A stretch of DNA of 64,000 nucleotides from Methanolobus psychrophilus R15 (GTDB lineage: Archaea; Halobacteriota; Methanosarcinia; Methanosarcinales; Methanosarcinaceae): NCBI GenBank assembly GCA_000306725.1, contig CP003083.1, positions 2,716,042-2,780,041 on the forward strand. Direction: 5' to 3'. Under the pieces are notes generated by a model. The model was not told the DNA's origin. It searched no databases and saw only the letters and a program-made list of their open reading frames with translations. A program made the translations under genes and the position numbers. Positions 55,943 to 64,000 of the stretch are shown piece after piece (within the stretch, counting starts at the first letter, position 1; each line of letters starts with the position of its first letter).

Positions 55943-58351
55943 TCAGCACTCTCCCTTGCAAAGTCTCTTGAGGTTTGTAGGCTGGGCTGAGACATCTGAC
56001 TTCATCCTCGGGCCTGAGAGGATCTTCTTCCTCTTCCAGTCGATCTCCCATCCATGGTCTTTTTCAAGCATCTTAAGGAGCTCTTCACGCTTTGCAAGCG
56101 GAAGGTCTGTCTCTGTCCTGACGAACCTGTGCCAGTCTTCGGGCATCTGCCCAAGGTACTTCTGGCTGAGTTCTATATAGTGTGTCAGCTTGATCATCCT
56201 TCCCATGTTGTTGTCCGACGGGCGTATGCAGTTCTTTGCAAGCATGGGCATAAGCTCCTCGACGGATTCAACAGTTGTCAGGAGGAACTCGGGTGAAGCA
56301 GGTATTGCCAGATCCTCTCCGTTCCTTGCATCATAGAGCTTCCAGTGCTCTTCTTCATACGGCTTGCCTATTAGGGCTCTCCTGTATTTTGAACCATGTG
56401 GCCCGACAACCACCGGGATTCCAAGCCTGTTACATCCGGTTGCAATAGAGCCTGCCTTCTGTGAATAGGCACCCCATGCAACACCGACAGCACCAATACG
56501 GTTCATGATGTAATCGGCGATCTCCTCGTAGTTTCCGGTGATGTTGCGCTGCGCAAAGATAGCTGCTACCTTGATCGCTGTCCCGGTTATATGTGAGTTG
56601 GATACACAGGAGCCTACGTTAATGAGGTTTCCTCCAAGGAATTTTGCAGGATATCTCTCGTAAAGGGTCTTGCCGTCCTCATCCTTGTACATCCCCAGGT
56701 CCATTGCAGAGCAGCCTGATGTGATCATGATGTAGTTCCTCTTGAGCATCTCCTCGGCAAGTTTATACAGGTCCTTAGTGCCCTCCGGATAGTTGGAGCA
56801 ACCTACCAGGGCAATGATCCCTGGTGTAGTTCCCATGACCAGGTTAACGCCTTCCTGCCTGATCTCCGGGTCGCTTATCTGTCCCCTACCGGAGCGTATC
56901 AGGCCCTTCTCCTGGCTGATGGCCTTCTGTGAAGCCTTTTCGATGACATCCAGGACCGGTATGTCCTTTGGACAATCCTGGTCGCACCTTCCGCAGGCAA
57001 CGCAGTGGTCATGCAGGCTTTCGAATTTTGTCAGGTCACCTTCCACACAGGCTTTCATTGCGTCCATGATTGGAAGGTTGTTCGGACAGACCAGTTCACA
57101 TGCACCGCAGTGTACACACTTTCCAGCCAGCGCGGTGAGCTCTTCATCACTCGGGAGCGCCTTAATGCCCTTTTCTTTGCGTATGGGAGCCACTTTCATT
57201 ACAAGCCTTGGGGCAACCTCGCCAAGCAAGTCCAGGTCAAGTATGAGTGCCCCTGCCTCTTTTCCGCTGGCAAGATCCTCGATGATGTCGTCAGCCTTGT
57301 CCTTTGAGCGGTTGCGCAGTCCGTACATAATCTTTTCATTACAGGTGATGACCGGGATGGAAAGTCTTTTAGCTTCATCCAGTACGTCTGCTCTCACACA
57401 CTGCTCGTCGACGACGATGACATCCGGTATGCCCGAACGTATCATCTTGAGTTCCTTTGCAAGAGTTCCCACGACCTTTGCATAAGGCTTGCCACCCTTA
57501 TCCATCTGGTAGCGGATCATGTCAATGGCAGTGCAGCACAGGCCACCCAGCTCTATCTTGTCTGAGAGGTCATTCTCATGCATGTAATCGATCATGTTGG
57601 CTACACCTGCAACGTTGTGTCCGATGACCAGCAACATGGGTTTGGTGGCATCTATGCATCCCATGCCTATCTCTGCCAGCGGCGCCTCCGGGTCGGATTT
57701 TGGCATTCCCATGCAGGATATCTGGGCGAGGTCGGAGATTTCCATGCCTACATGGTCAAGCATTCCGCCGTGCATTGCCTTAGACTCGAAGTCTATAGCT
57801 GCGCCTTCCTGTCCCATGTGGACTGTTGCAAGCAGCTGTGTGAGTTGCTCTTCCACATACTCGATTGCAGCTTCGAGATCTCCAAGGGTCTTTGGCTTGA
57901 TGCCCGTAACCATCTGGACATTGGGTGCAAGCAGGTTTGATGGTCCCAGGTCTAGGGGATGGTCACGTCCGTGACGTTCTATCAGATAGTGCAGGAGGTG
58001 TCTGCCATGTCCCGAGTGGGCAGCTGCGCCGGTGATGACCCTGAGCAGGAACTCGCGGGACTGGTGGGCAGCCAGGTTTATGCCACAGGCACCTTCCTTG
58101 TTCCCGCCCAGATCGCACTTCCCAAAAGTACAGTAGCAACATTGGTCACACTGCGGGGTATATACTGGCTGATAGCGGGTGAGCAACTGGTGATCCCAGT
58201 CCCTGAGGGCGGAGACACTGGGTTTAGGAGTTGGTCCCACATCTCTTTCTTCCGCCACCTTTTCTTCTATAGCGCCGACTATCTTCCCGATCGTGATCTG
58301 GACATTTTCCAGGTCTTCAATGGAAAAATGTCCGGTTGATATCTTGCTCAT
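55943..58351 (-). CDS. cdhA: ACDS complex alpha subunit (carbon monoxide dehydrogenase)
   Basis: The Ni-Fe carbon monoxide dehydrogenase subunit. An N-terminal cysteine cluster, [16 protein letters not shown], binds the B/D-type clusters, and two ferredoxin motifs, [14 protein letters not shown] (about residue 410) and [14 protein letters not shown] (about 450), are the additional 4Fe-4S sites specific to archaeal CdhA. C-cluster ligands are within the C-terminal half ([11 protein letters not shown], and others). At 802 residues it is the usual archaeal length. AGGAG precedes the start. It opens the cdh operon. Confidence 0.97.
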   Translation of the reverse strand: MSKISTGHFSIEDLENVQITIGKIVGAIEEKVAEERDVGPTPKPSVSALRDWDHQLLTRYQPVYTPQCDQCCYCTFGKCDLGGNKEGACGINLAAHQSREFLLRVITGAAAHSGHGRHLLHYLIERHGRDHPLDLGPSNLLAPNVQMVTGIKPKTLGDLEAAIEYVEEQLTQLLATVHMGQEGAAIDFESKAMHGGMLDHVGMEISDLAQISCMGMPKSDPEAPLAEIGMGCIDATKPMLLVIGHNVAGVANMIDYMHENDLSDKIELGGLCCTAIDMIRYQMDKGGKPYAKVVGTLAKELKMIRSGIPDVIVVDEQCVRADVLDEAKRLSIPVITCNEKIMYGLRNRSKDKADDIIEDLASGKEAGALILDLDLLGEVAPRLVMKVAPIRKEKGIKALPSDEELTALAGKCVHCGACELVCPNNLPIMDAMKACVEGDLTKFESLHDHCVACGRCDQDCPKDIPVLDVIEKASQKAISQEKGLIRSGRGQISDPEIRQEGVNLVMGTTPGIIALVGCSNYPEGTKDLYKLAEEMLKRNYIMITSGCSAMDLGMYKDEDGKTLYERYPAKFLGGNLINVGSCVSNSHITGTAIKVAAIFAQRNITGNYEEIADYIMNRIGAVGVAWGAYSQKAGSIATGCNRLGIPVVVGPHGSKYRRALIGKPYEEEHWKLYDARNGEDLAIPASPEFLLTTVESVEELMPMLAKNCIRPSDNNMGRMIKLTHYIELSQKYLGQMPEDWHRFVRTETDLPLAKREELLKMLEKDHGWEIDWKRKKILSGPRMKSDVSAQPTNLKRLCKGEC

Positions 58352-58705
58352 TGTATCTTGTTCTCCTGTAGGTGTGTTATTAATAACTGTAATCGTATGA
58401 GATAATGTTAATATCTGCTCAGTACGTAATAAAGTTGAAACAGTTTTATTGAGGGCTCTAACAATATCATCCTATAAATAGATTTCCAGAATCTATCATG
58501 ATTATTTATTACAATGGTATCTAGTTCCACATACTTAGAGAAATAATCAATAATAATTGTTTTGCCCCAAGGGAGATAAGCAATTTTCACATATAAGTAT
58601 TCCGATATTTATCATGATTATTATTGACAATCAGTAGCATGCTTTGCCATCTATCCCTGGAAATAGTTTTATTTGATGCGAACCTTGTAGCCCACAATAT
58701 TTGTC
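58352..58705 (-). promoter_or_regulatory. Promoter and leader region of the cdh operon
   Basis: On the minus strand a TATA box (CTTATATG at about 58590-58597) predicts transcription from near 58568 and a leader of about 217 nt. A 22-nt direct repeat (19 of 22 identical) lies at 58494-58515 and 58610-58631, one copy each side of the TATA box. In Methanosarcina relatives the cdh operon has a long leader that takes part in regulation. The region is shared with the divergent rhomboid gene at 58706. Confidence 0.55.
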
Positions 58706-59581
58706 ATGGTGAAAACATTGGATAAAAAATGCTGGATATGCGGCAGGGAAGAGCACTTACCTTTCAAATGCCGTTTTTGTGGAAAGGTATTCTGTTCACA
58801 GCACAGGCTTCCTGAGCAGCATGCATGCGTGGGCCTTGAGCAATTGAAACAACACAGCCCAGACGGTTCAAACCGCGCGAACAGACAGTCTGGGACAGAT
58901 GATATCATGAAGGATGTGCTAAAGAGCACTGCCAAATATGCCGCAAAGAGTGCGTTCCAAGGAATCAGGAACAATGTAAGTTACTCCATGAGAAGCAGCC
59001 CTTCCATGGCAATTATATATCTTTGCCTGTTCTCGTTCCTCTTACAAAAGATACTGGAGCCAATGGGCATAAATTATTTTCAATTTTTTATGTTTGTACC
59101 TATAAACTTCTTGGCACAGCCATGGACTTTAATCACTCATCTATTCCTTCACAACGGTTTCTTTCATCTGTTCTTCAACATGATGGTACTGTTCTTTTTC
59201 GGCCCGGAACTTGAGCGTAGGGCAGGTAAAGCTACCTTCCTGCGGGTCTACTTCATTGCAGGTATCGTTGCGGTCTTAGGTTACTCTCTAACCACTTCGC
59301 AACCTAATATCGGCGTGGTCGGGGCAAGTGGTGCCATAATGGGTGTGTTTGCAGCACTCGCGGTCATTGCGCCGGAAATCCGTGTTTATGTGTATTTCAT
59401 CCCTATGAGAATAGTGCATGCTTTAATCCTGTTCGCACTGGTTGACTTCTTACTGATAGGAGCTAACGATATGGTGGCTCACACTGCCCACCTCACAGGC
59501 ATACTGATAGGTCTTCTTATGGGACTAAGGATCAAAAAGAGTCAGCAAAGGTCTGGCTGGAATGATGCCTACCGGTACTGA
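58706..59581 (+). CDS. AN1-type zinc finger fused to a rhomboid protease
   Basis: Residues 8-50 form an AN1-like zinc finger (CWIC, CRFC, CSQH and later H-x-C). Residues about 95-275 form a rhomboid intramembrane protease: six or so membrane helices, HLFLHNGFFHLFFNM (the HN motif region), the catalytic Ser208 in GVVGASGAIMG, and His262 in AHLTGIL. The zinc finger would place a substrate or partner near the membrane. This architecture is known in some archaea. It is divergent from the cdh operon. Confidence 0.93.
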   Translation: MVKTLDKKCWICGREEHLPFKCRFCGKVFCSQHRLPEQHACVGLEQLKQHSPDGSNRANRQSGTDDIMKDVLKSTAKYAAKSAFQGIRNNVSYSMRSSPSMAIIYLCLFSFLLQKILEPMGINYFQFFMFVPINFLAQPWTLITHLFLHNGFFHLFFNMMVLFFFGPELERRAGKATFLRVYFIAGIVAVLGYSLTTSQPNIGVVGASGAIMGVFAALAVIAPEIRVYVYFIPMRIVHALILFALVDFLLIGANDMVAHTAHLTGILIGLLMGLRIKKSQQRSGWNDAYRY

Positions 59582-59607
59582 AGAAGGTGATCCTGCTGGA
59601 TAAGGGT

Positions 59608-60006
59608 ATGACTCGTATGAAGTGCCTCTTCCCAAGGCCTGAAGAAAACGAAGAGATCCCTATCCAGTTCATTGACATGCAACAGAAACTGGCAGGCTGG
59701 TCCCCGCGGCTTAAACGTTCGGTGTACGTGGATGATTTTAAGGACACAGAGAACTTGAAAAGGGTAAGGGATGTGACTCTCCTTCGTGTTTACAACTGGT
59801 TTCTTGAAGGTGAAAGTCTTATTGAATTGTCAGAGATGGAGAAGTCCCAGTTTGAGTGCATCATGGATATGTTTATAAGACATGGTGGAGAAATCCGATA
59901 CACGAGGAAGAAGGTAGGGGAAAGGCTAATCAATTATTTCCTTTTAGAGGAAGGCCGCATATCACAAAAGAGTGTCAAGGCAAGATTGCTCTCTGACCTT
60001 CTTTGA
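59608..60006 (+). CDS. Hypothetical protein
   Basis: A soluble protein of 132 residues with charged helices: RLKRSVYVDDFKDTENLKRVRDVTLL and MFIRHGGEIRYTRKKVGERL. I do not recognise its family. The frame starts at a GTG at 59587, which is itself inside a GGTGAT ribosome-binding-like site, so the ATG at 59608 is preferred; 59617 is another option. It follows the rhomboid gene closely. Confidence 0.6.
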   Translation: MTRMKCLFPRPEENEEIPIQFIDMQQKLAGWSPRLKRSVYVDDFKDTENLKRVRDVTLLRVYNWFLEGESLIELSEMEKSQFECIMDMFIRHGGEIRYTRKKVGERLINYFLLEEGRISQKSVKARLLSDLL

Positions 60007-60197
60007 TTCCCTGGGGAAGGCTTAAGGAACTGGCATAATATTTATGGCAGTCAGTAACAATTATATGCTATCAGGATTAAGATTTACCTGTAATTATATT
60101 GCCTATGGCGGTTATCTATCTGGCATCTCAACTTGGAAACGGTTGATATGGGAATATTATATTTATATGCAGCTTGTAATAATTATAGTGAGGAATC

Positions 60198-60794
60198 ATG
60201 GCCAACGTGAAAACCGGACTGAATTCTATCGTTAAATATCTTAGTACAAAGAAAGAAACTGGCAGACGCAGTATCGGTCTTCTTGTCGATGGTCCCAACG
60301 TGCTCAGGAAAGAGTTCAATGTCAACCTTGAAGAAATAAGGGATGTGTTAAAGGAATACGGTAATGTCAAGATAGGACGTGTCTTCCTTAACCAGTATGC
60401 ATCCGATAAGCTTGTGGAGGCCATTGAGAATAACGGCTTTGAGCCAATAATCTGTTCAAGCGACGTAGATGTCAGGCTTGCGGTGGAGGGGATGGAGCTT
60501 GTGTACAATCCTACCATAGATACTCTTGCTCTGGTCACAAGAGACGCTGATTTCAAGCCTCTACTGAACAAAGCTAACGAACATGGAAAGGAAACCATCA
60601 TCTTTGGTGTCGAGCCAGGTTTTTCAACCGCTCTTCGCAACTCTGCTGATTATGTTATCATCCTTGAGAATGATCGCATGAACTACCATGATGATTATGT
60701 TCCCGAGAATGGTGGAGGAGAGCGGCCACTTGAAGCGGTAGAGAAGGATACAATGTCCTCCCATCGGAAAAAAGGTACAGTTGTGGAGTATTAA
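60198..60794 (+). CDS. NYN-domain protein (LabA/DUF88-type, likely ribonuclease fold)
   Basis: A 198-residue protein of the PIN-like NYN superfamily. GLLVDGPNVLRKEF provides the first Asp/Asn pair; CSSDVDVRLAVEGMELVYN and LALVTRDADFKPLLNKANEHGK give the other acidic residues (SDVDV and RDADF) of the metal site. This is a typical archaeal stand-alone NYN protein, probably acting on RNA. Its stop overlaps the end of aksA by 4 bp (convergent). Confidence 0.92.
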   Translation: MANVKTGLNSIVKYLSTKKETGRRSIGLLVDGPNVLRKEFNVNLEEIRDVLKEYGNVKIGRVFLNQYASDKLVEAIENNGFEPIICSSDVDVRLAVEGMELVYNPTIDTLALVTRDADFKPLLNKANEHGKETIIFGVEPGFSTALRNSADYVIILENDRMNYHDDYVPENGGGERPLEAVEKDTMSSHRKKGTVVEY

Positions 60795-61963
60795 ACCCCG
60801 CTGACATCATTGATCATTTCTTTCAGTCTTTTCGGGGATATTCCTTTCTTTGCTTCTGTGCAGTTCTTTATTTTCTCAAGCAGGGCACAGAGTTGCTCTT
60901 TCTCGAGATCATATCCCATACTTTTAACAATGCCCCTCAGTGCTTTCATTCCCGTGTGTTTACCAACTATCAGGTGTCGGGTTCCTCCAACCATTTCGGG
61001 GCTGAAGAGCTCGTAGGTCCTTGGCTCTTCCAGAATGGCACAGACATGTATGCCTGACTCGTGCGAGAATGCATGTTCCCCTACTATGGCCTTGGTGATG
61101 GCTGGCCTGATACCTGAGAAATCATTGACCATTCTTGAAAGGTCCATCAGTTTTGTGGTATCATACCTTTCAATTCCGTATTGGACCCGAAGGGAAACAA
61201 GTACCTCTTCCAGGGAAGCATTACCAGCTCTTTCCCCAATAGCATTTACAGTTGTATGGAGTTGCTTTGCTCCGGCTTCGGCAGCAGCCAGCGTGTTTGC
61301 AGTTGCCATGCCTAGATCGTTATGGCAGTGGATACAGATGGGTGTATGCACCACTTTCTTTATCTCACTGACAAGGTAATAGGTGGTGCTTGGAGAAAGT
61401 ATTCCAATAGTATCAGCAATGCTGACGTAGTCCACTTTATACTCCTCTGCGGCCCTGAAAGCTTTCTTCAGTACTTCGATATCGGTCCTTGAGCCGTCTT
61501 CGGCTGCAAACCTTACACCGACCCCGTGGTCCTTAGCGTACTGGACAGCCTCCATTGCGCTGGCAAACATCTCATCGTAGGTCTTGTGATACTTGTACTT
61601 GAGATGAAGGTCTGACATGGCTATGAACACGCTGATAAAATCCACATCACATTCAACGGCAACCTCTACATCACTTATAACAGAACGTGAAAGGCAGCAG
61701 GTTTTGGCATTCAGGCCCATGTTTGCTATTTCTTTCACTATTGATCTTTCAGCAGAGGACACTACAGGGAAACCTGCTTCAATGATCTCAACACCAATAG
61801 AATCAAGCTCATTTGCAAGTGCTATCTTCTCCTCCCTTGTAAAAACAACCCCCGGTGTCTGTTCACCATCACGCAGTGTGACATCGCAGATCTCAATATC
61901 AAGAGGCTTCAGATTAAGGTAATCGACAAGTTTATTCCTTGAATATGCTTCGATTTGTGACAT
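60791..61963 (-). CDS. aksA: Homocitrate synthase family (AksA-like)
   Basis: A 390-residue enzyme of the isopropylmalate/homocitrate synthase family. CDVTLRDGEQTPGVVF is the N-terminal signature and IHCHNDLGMATAN the metal-binding His site. In methanogens AksA makes homocitrate and longer homologues on the route to the 7-mercaptoheptanoyl chain of coenzyme B. A citramalate or isopropylmalate role cannot be excluded without a tree; the missing C-terminal LeuA regulatory domain favours the homocitrate type. Confidence 0.88.
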   Translation of the reverse strand: MSQIEAYSRNKLVDYLNLKPLDIEICDVTLRDGEQTPGVVFTREEKIALANELDSIGVEIIEAGFPVVSSAERSIVKEIANMGLNAKTCCLSRSVISDVEVAVECDVDFISVFIAMSDLHLKYKYHKTYDEMFASAMEAVQYAKDHGVGVRFAAEDGSRTDIEVLKKAFRAAEEYKVDYVSIADTIGILSPSTTYYLVSEIKKVVHTPICIHCHNDLGMATANTLAAAEAGAKQLHTTVNAIGERAGNASLEEVLVSLRVQYGIERYDTTKLMDLSRMVNDFSGIRPAITKAIVGEHAFSHESGIHVCAILEEPRTYELFSPEMVGGTRHLIVGKHTGMKALRGIVKSMGYDLEKEQLCALLEKIKNCTEAKKGISPKRLKEMINDVSGV

Positions 61964-62187
61964 GCTCTTTTTTCCTGTGAATGAGGAAAATCCCTGTTAC
62001 ATATTTAAATTTTAGGATTCTAAGACCTTTTTACTGTGATGTGGTACTGTAGTATCTCTCCACAAACGGTAATCTTTATCAAGTGAGAGGAAGGTAAATG
62101 CCTGCACCTTTGCTGATCCTGCTCAAGTATTGCCTCTATTTTGAAGTTGCCCGTATGTATGCACTTATATTTCACACCTTAAAGTGC

Positions 62188-63021
62188 CTAGACAAGTTTG
62201 CTCTGCACTTTTTCATAGAATCCGTTGACAGAACTGCTGACAAACCTTGCAGGGTTCTTTGCTCTTGTAAGTGTGACAACATCGTTGGCCTTAATACTAT
62301 AAGAGTGCTGGCCATCAATGACTATCACTGCTTCCTTTTCAGGGATTATCATCTCAACTTTGATAGTACTTGTAGCCGGGACCACCCAAGGTCTGGCAGA
62401 AAGCTTGAAAGGTGCCAGGGGTACTATCAGGGAGGCGTTAACCCTTGGGTCAACTATGGGACCGCCTGCACTCATCGCATAAGCTGTTGATCCGGTGGGA
62501 GTCGCAATGACCACTCCGTCAGCCCTGATCTCTTCCATCAGCGACTCGTCCAGCGACACCCTGAAAGTGAGTATCTTTGCAGGTCTTGCAGTGATAAGCA
62601 CAACCTCATTGGTTGCAGGAGGGAGTGTTTCCGCGTTGAATGAGACACCCAGGCGGCTGCGTTCTGTGTATGTGAATCCTCTGAGTACATCCTCAATGGC
62701 GGTGATGGCCTCTGCGGGCTGTACATCAACAAGGAATCCCAATGTGCCCATATTTATTCCCAGGACAGGTAACGGGTCTTCCATTTTGGAAATGTTGCGC
62801 AGTACGGTTCCATCCCCGCCGATGGATATAACAAATTCGGCCCCGGCACTCCTCATGTTCTCAACAGGGACAGCCAGGTTGCTTTTTCCCAGGTGTTCTG
62901 CTGTTTTGGGAGACAGCACGATTTCGATCTTTTTCTCAAAGGTCTGCAAAATTGCCCCTGCCATCTCCAGAGCTTCCAGGTTATCATAGCGTGATACAAT
63001 GCCGATCTTTTTAACCTTCAT
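62188..63021 (-). CDS. nadK: NAD kinase
   Basis: A 277-residue NAD/NADH kinase: the GGDGT motif (ISIGGDGTVLRNI) and the NE-like stretch in the middle (PPATNEVVLI) are diagnostic, as is TPTGSTAYAMSAGGPIVDP. It overlaps the start of suhB's end by 11 bp, so both are translated from one message. It makes NADP from NAD. Confidence 0.96.
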   Translation of the reverse strand: MKVKKIGIVSRYDNLEALEMAGAILQTFEKKIEIVLSPKTAEHLGKSNLAVPVENMRSAGAEFVISIGGDGTVLRNISKMEDPLPVLGINMGTLGFLVDVQPAEAITAIEDVLRGFTYTERSRLGVSFNAETLPPATNEVVLITARPAKILTFRVSLDESLMEEIRADGVVIATPTGSTAYAMSAGGPIVDPRVNASLIVPLAPFKLSARPWVVPATSTIKVEMIIPEKEAVIVIDGQHSYSIKANDVVTLTRAKNPARFVSSSVNGFYEKVQSKLV

Positions 63022-63826
63022 GCGAACTTCCTGCCAAAAGCTTCAATATATCTTCATGCGCATGCCCGTTGGATGCAACCATGTGTACTTTGTTTATTAT
63101 ACTGTCCTCAAGAAGCAGAGGAGCACCGGACCCATCAGTGACAACCCCGCCTGCCTCTTCTATGATCAATTTGCCGGCTGCAACGTCAGTCAGGCGCAGT
63201 GATCCCCTTACGTCGATGAATGCATCGAACTTCCCTGCAGCTGTGTAGCATAACTCAAGAGCCACGCTGCCAAGTATTCGTACCCTTCTGACCTTCCTGC
63301 AAAGCATGGTGGTTTCTTTGATGTGGGGCCTGTAACCATAGATACTTACACAGAATTTACTTATGTCCGGCTTATTTGATATTTCTATTCTTCCTGAATT
63401 AAGAAAAGCCCCTTTTCCCCTCTGGGCATGAAATATGTCTCCAGTGGCGAGGTTCTTCACATACCCGAAACATATCTTTTCCTCAAGTGCGTGCTTGAAT
63501 GCGAGAGATATGCTGTAAAATGGGATCCCAAAACATGCATTGTAGGTCCCATCAATGGGGTCAACTATAATTGTGTATTGTGGAGAGTCACCTATTATCT
63601 TTTCACCACATTCCTCGCTGAGGATCCGCATGGATCTTCCTTCCCCTGAGAGTACTTCCAGGATCACTTTTTCCGCGATGTCATCGATGAATTTTGTGGG
63701 AGTACCGTCAGCTCCCATATAAAGAGTATCGCTGGCCCTGAGCGTTCCCGCAATATCCTTTATACGGTCGTGCACAGCATCAGCTATCCGGTTGCTTAGC
63801 TCCAGAAAATAATAAGCATCCTCCAT
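63011..63826 (-). CDS. suhB: Inositol monophosphatase/fructose-1,6-bisphosphatase family protein
   Basis: A 271-residue protein with the family motifs: DPIDGTYNACFGIP (motif II; IVDPIDGT) and DVAAGKLIIEEAGGVVTDGSG (motif III; the usual WD is replaced here by TD). A glutamate in ILSEECGEK is the first metal ligand. Archaeal members are usually bifunctional for fructose-1,6-bisphosphate and inositol-1-phosphate. It overlaps nadK and follows the GAPDH gene. Confidence 0.93.
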   Translation of the reverse strand: MEDAYYFLELSNRIADAVHDRIKDIAGTLRASDTLYMGADGTPTKFIDDIAEKVILEVLSGEGRSMRILSEECGEKIIGDSPQYTIIVDPIDGTYNACFGIPFYSISLAFKHALEEKICFGYVKNLATGDIFHAQRGKGAFLNSGRIEISNKPDISKFCVSIYGYRPHIKETTMLCRKVRRVRILGSVALELCYTAAGKFDAFIDVRGSLRLTDVAAGKLIIEEAGGVVTDGSGAPLLLEDSIINKVHMVASNGHAHEDILKLLAGSSHEG

Positions 63827-63840
63827 AAAGAAAATGGGTA

Positions 63841-63999
63841 TCAGATACCCATTGCTTTGTTGGTCTTAGCTACGGATCTTGCGCCGTCCTTCTCAAGTTC
63901 CGTCATTGCACGGATTGCATCCACATTATCCGGTATAACGATGGATTCCTGATGGATGGCCTGGAAGAAATAGAGTTCTCCTTCGTGCATTGTGATGGA
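63841..63999 (-). CDS. gap: C-terminal end of archaeal glyceraldehyde-3-phosphate dehydrogenase (partial)
   Basis: The last 52 codons of a gene running off the right edge. The peptide has HQESIVIPDNVDAIRAM followed by KTNKAMGI at the end, which matches the C-terminus of the archaeal phosphorylating GAPDH. It stops 15 bp before suhB begins, suggesting a gap-suhB-nadK operon. The catalytic part is outside the window, so the call rests on this tail only. Confidence 0.78.
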   Translation of the reverse strand, partial: SITMHEGELYFFQAIHQESIVIPDNVDAIRAMTELEKDGARSVAKTNKAMGI

Positions 64000-64000
64000 A

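Noticed and set aside
60044-60235. 63-codon open frame before the NYN gene
   Set aside because: Overlaps the NYN start and looks like translated AT-rich promoter DNA.

Overview
The window is chromosomal DNA of a methanogenic archaeon, most likely a member of the Methanosarcinales (Methanosarcinaceae-like). Evidence for this is a complete acetyl-CoA decarbonylase/synthase operon (cdhA-cdhB-cdhC-cooC-cdhD-cdhE), the methanogenesis marker MtxX, a homocitrate synthase family enzyme of the AksA type (coenzyme B), a seven-gene Mrp antiporter operon, and DNA topoisomerase VI together with a bacterial-type gyrase. Information processing is archaeal throughout: RfcL, TFE, aIF5B, S6e, L7Ae, S28e, L24e, NMD3, FttA, proteasome beta. 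Genus cannot be fixed from the sequence alone. I found no tRNA, rRNA, CRISPR array, intein or intact insertion sequence.

Layout. 1-6.4 kb: the tail of an unknown gene, a small zinc-finger gene, a large ribbon-helix-helix protein with an exact 17-residue repeat, an archaeal thymidylate synthase, mtxX, rfcL and a stand-alone RAM domain. 6.5-17 kb: top6B-top6A, a TPR protein, a J-domain membrane protein, cutA, a PncC/NMNAT-like fusion, an orphan receiver domain, a lipoprotein, a flavodoxin-fold reductase and an alanine dehydrogenase family enzyme. 17-25.4 kb: gyrB-gyrA, pdxS-pdxT, an FMN-binding protein and a membrane protein with three Ig-like repeats. 25.4-29 kb: the translation cluster rpl7ae-rps28e-rpl24e-ndk-infB-rps6e. 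29-35 kb: a secreted protein, sufCB, a small winged-helix gene, a gene-poor stretch rich in inverted repeats, and the threonylcarbamoyl-AMP synthase gene. 35-41 kb: mrpABCDEFG. 41-49 kb: a HAD phosphatase, fttA, psmB, an HD-domain protein, tfe, an ATP-grasp ligase, nmd3 and a DUF362 ferredoxin protein. 49-58 kb: three very short Cys-containing genes, a hypothetical gene and the cdh operon. 58-64 kb: an AN1/rhomboid protease fusion, a hypothetical gene, a NYN-domain protein, aksA, nadK, suhB and the C-terminal end of an archaeal GAPDH.

How the genes fit together. Central C1/C2 carbon and energy metabolism is represented by the ACDS complex, its nickel-insertion ATPase and the Mrp antiporter. 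Fe-S cluster supply comes from SufBC, coenzyme B synthesis from AksA, PLP from PdxST, and NADP from NadK. DNA topology is served by two unrelated type II enzymes encoded less than 10 kb apart.

Most unusual observations. (1) Two dispersed hairpins, at 5912-5964 and 34999-35058, share a 10-bp stem and a C-rich loop, and each lies 26-32 nt downstream of a TATA box: a candidate small-RNA family. (2) A candidate structured RNA at 33143-33303 has its own TATA box, a 12-bp closing helix, and an internal hairpin that competes with that helix. (3) The 17-residue-repeat RHH protein has a perfect dyad upstream, and the same GTATG-type half-sites occur in a three-dyad array at 12132-12206. (4) Three tiny Cys-containing genes lie in tandem at 49408-49933.
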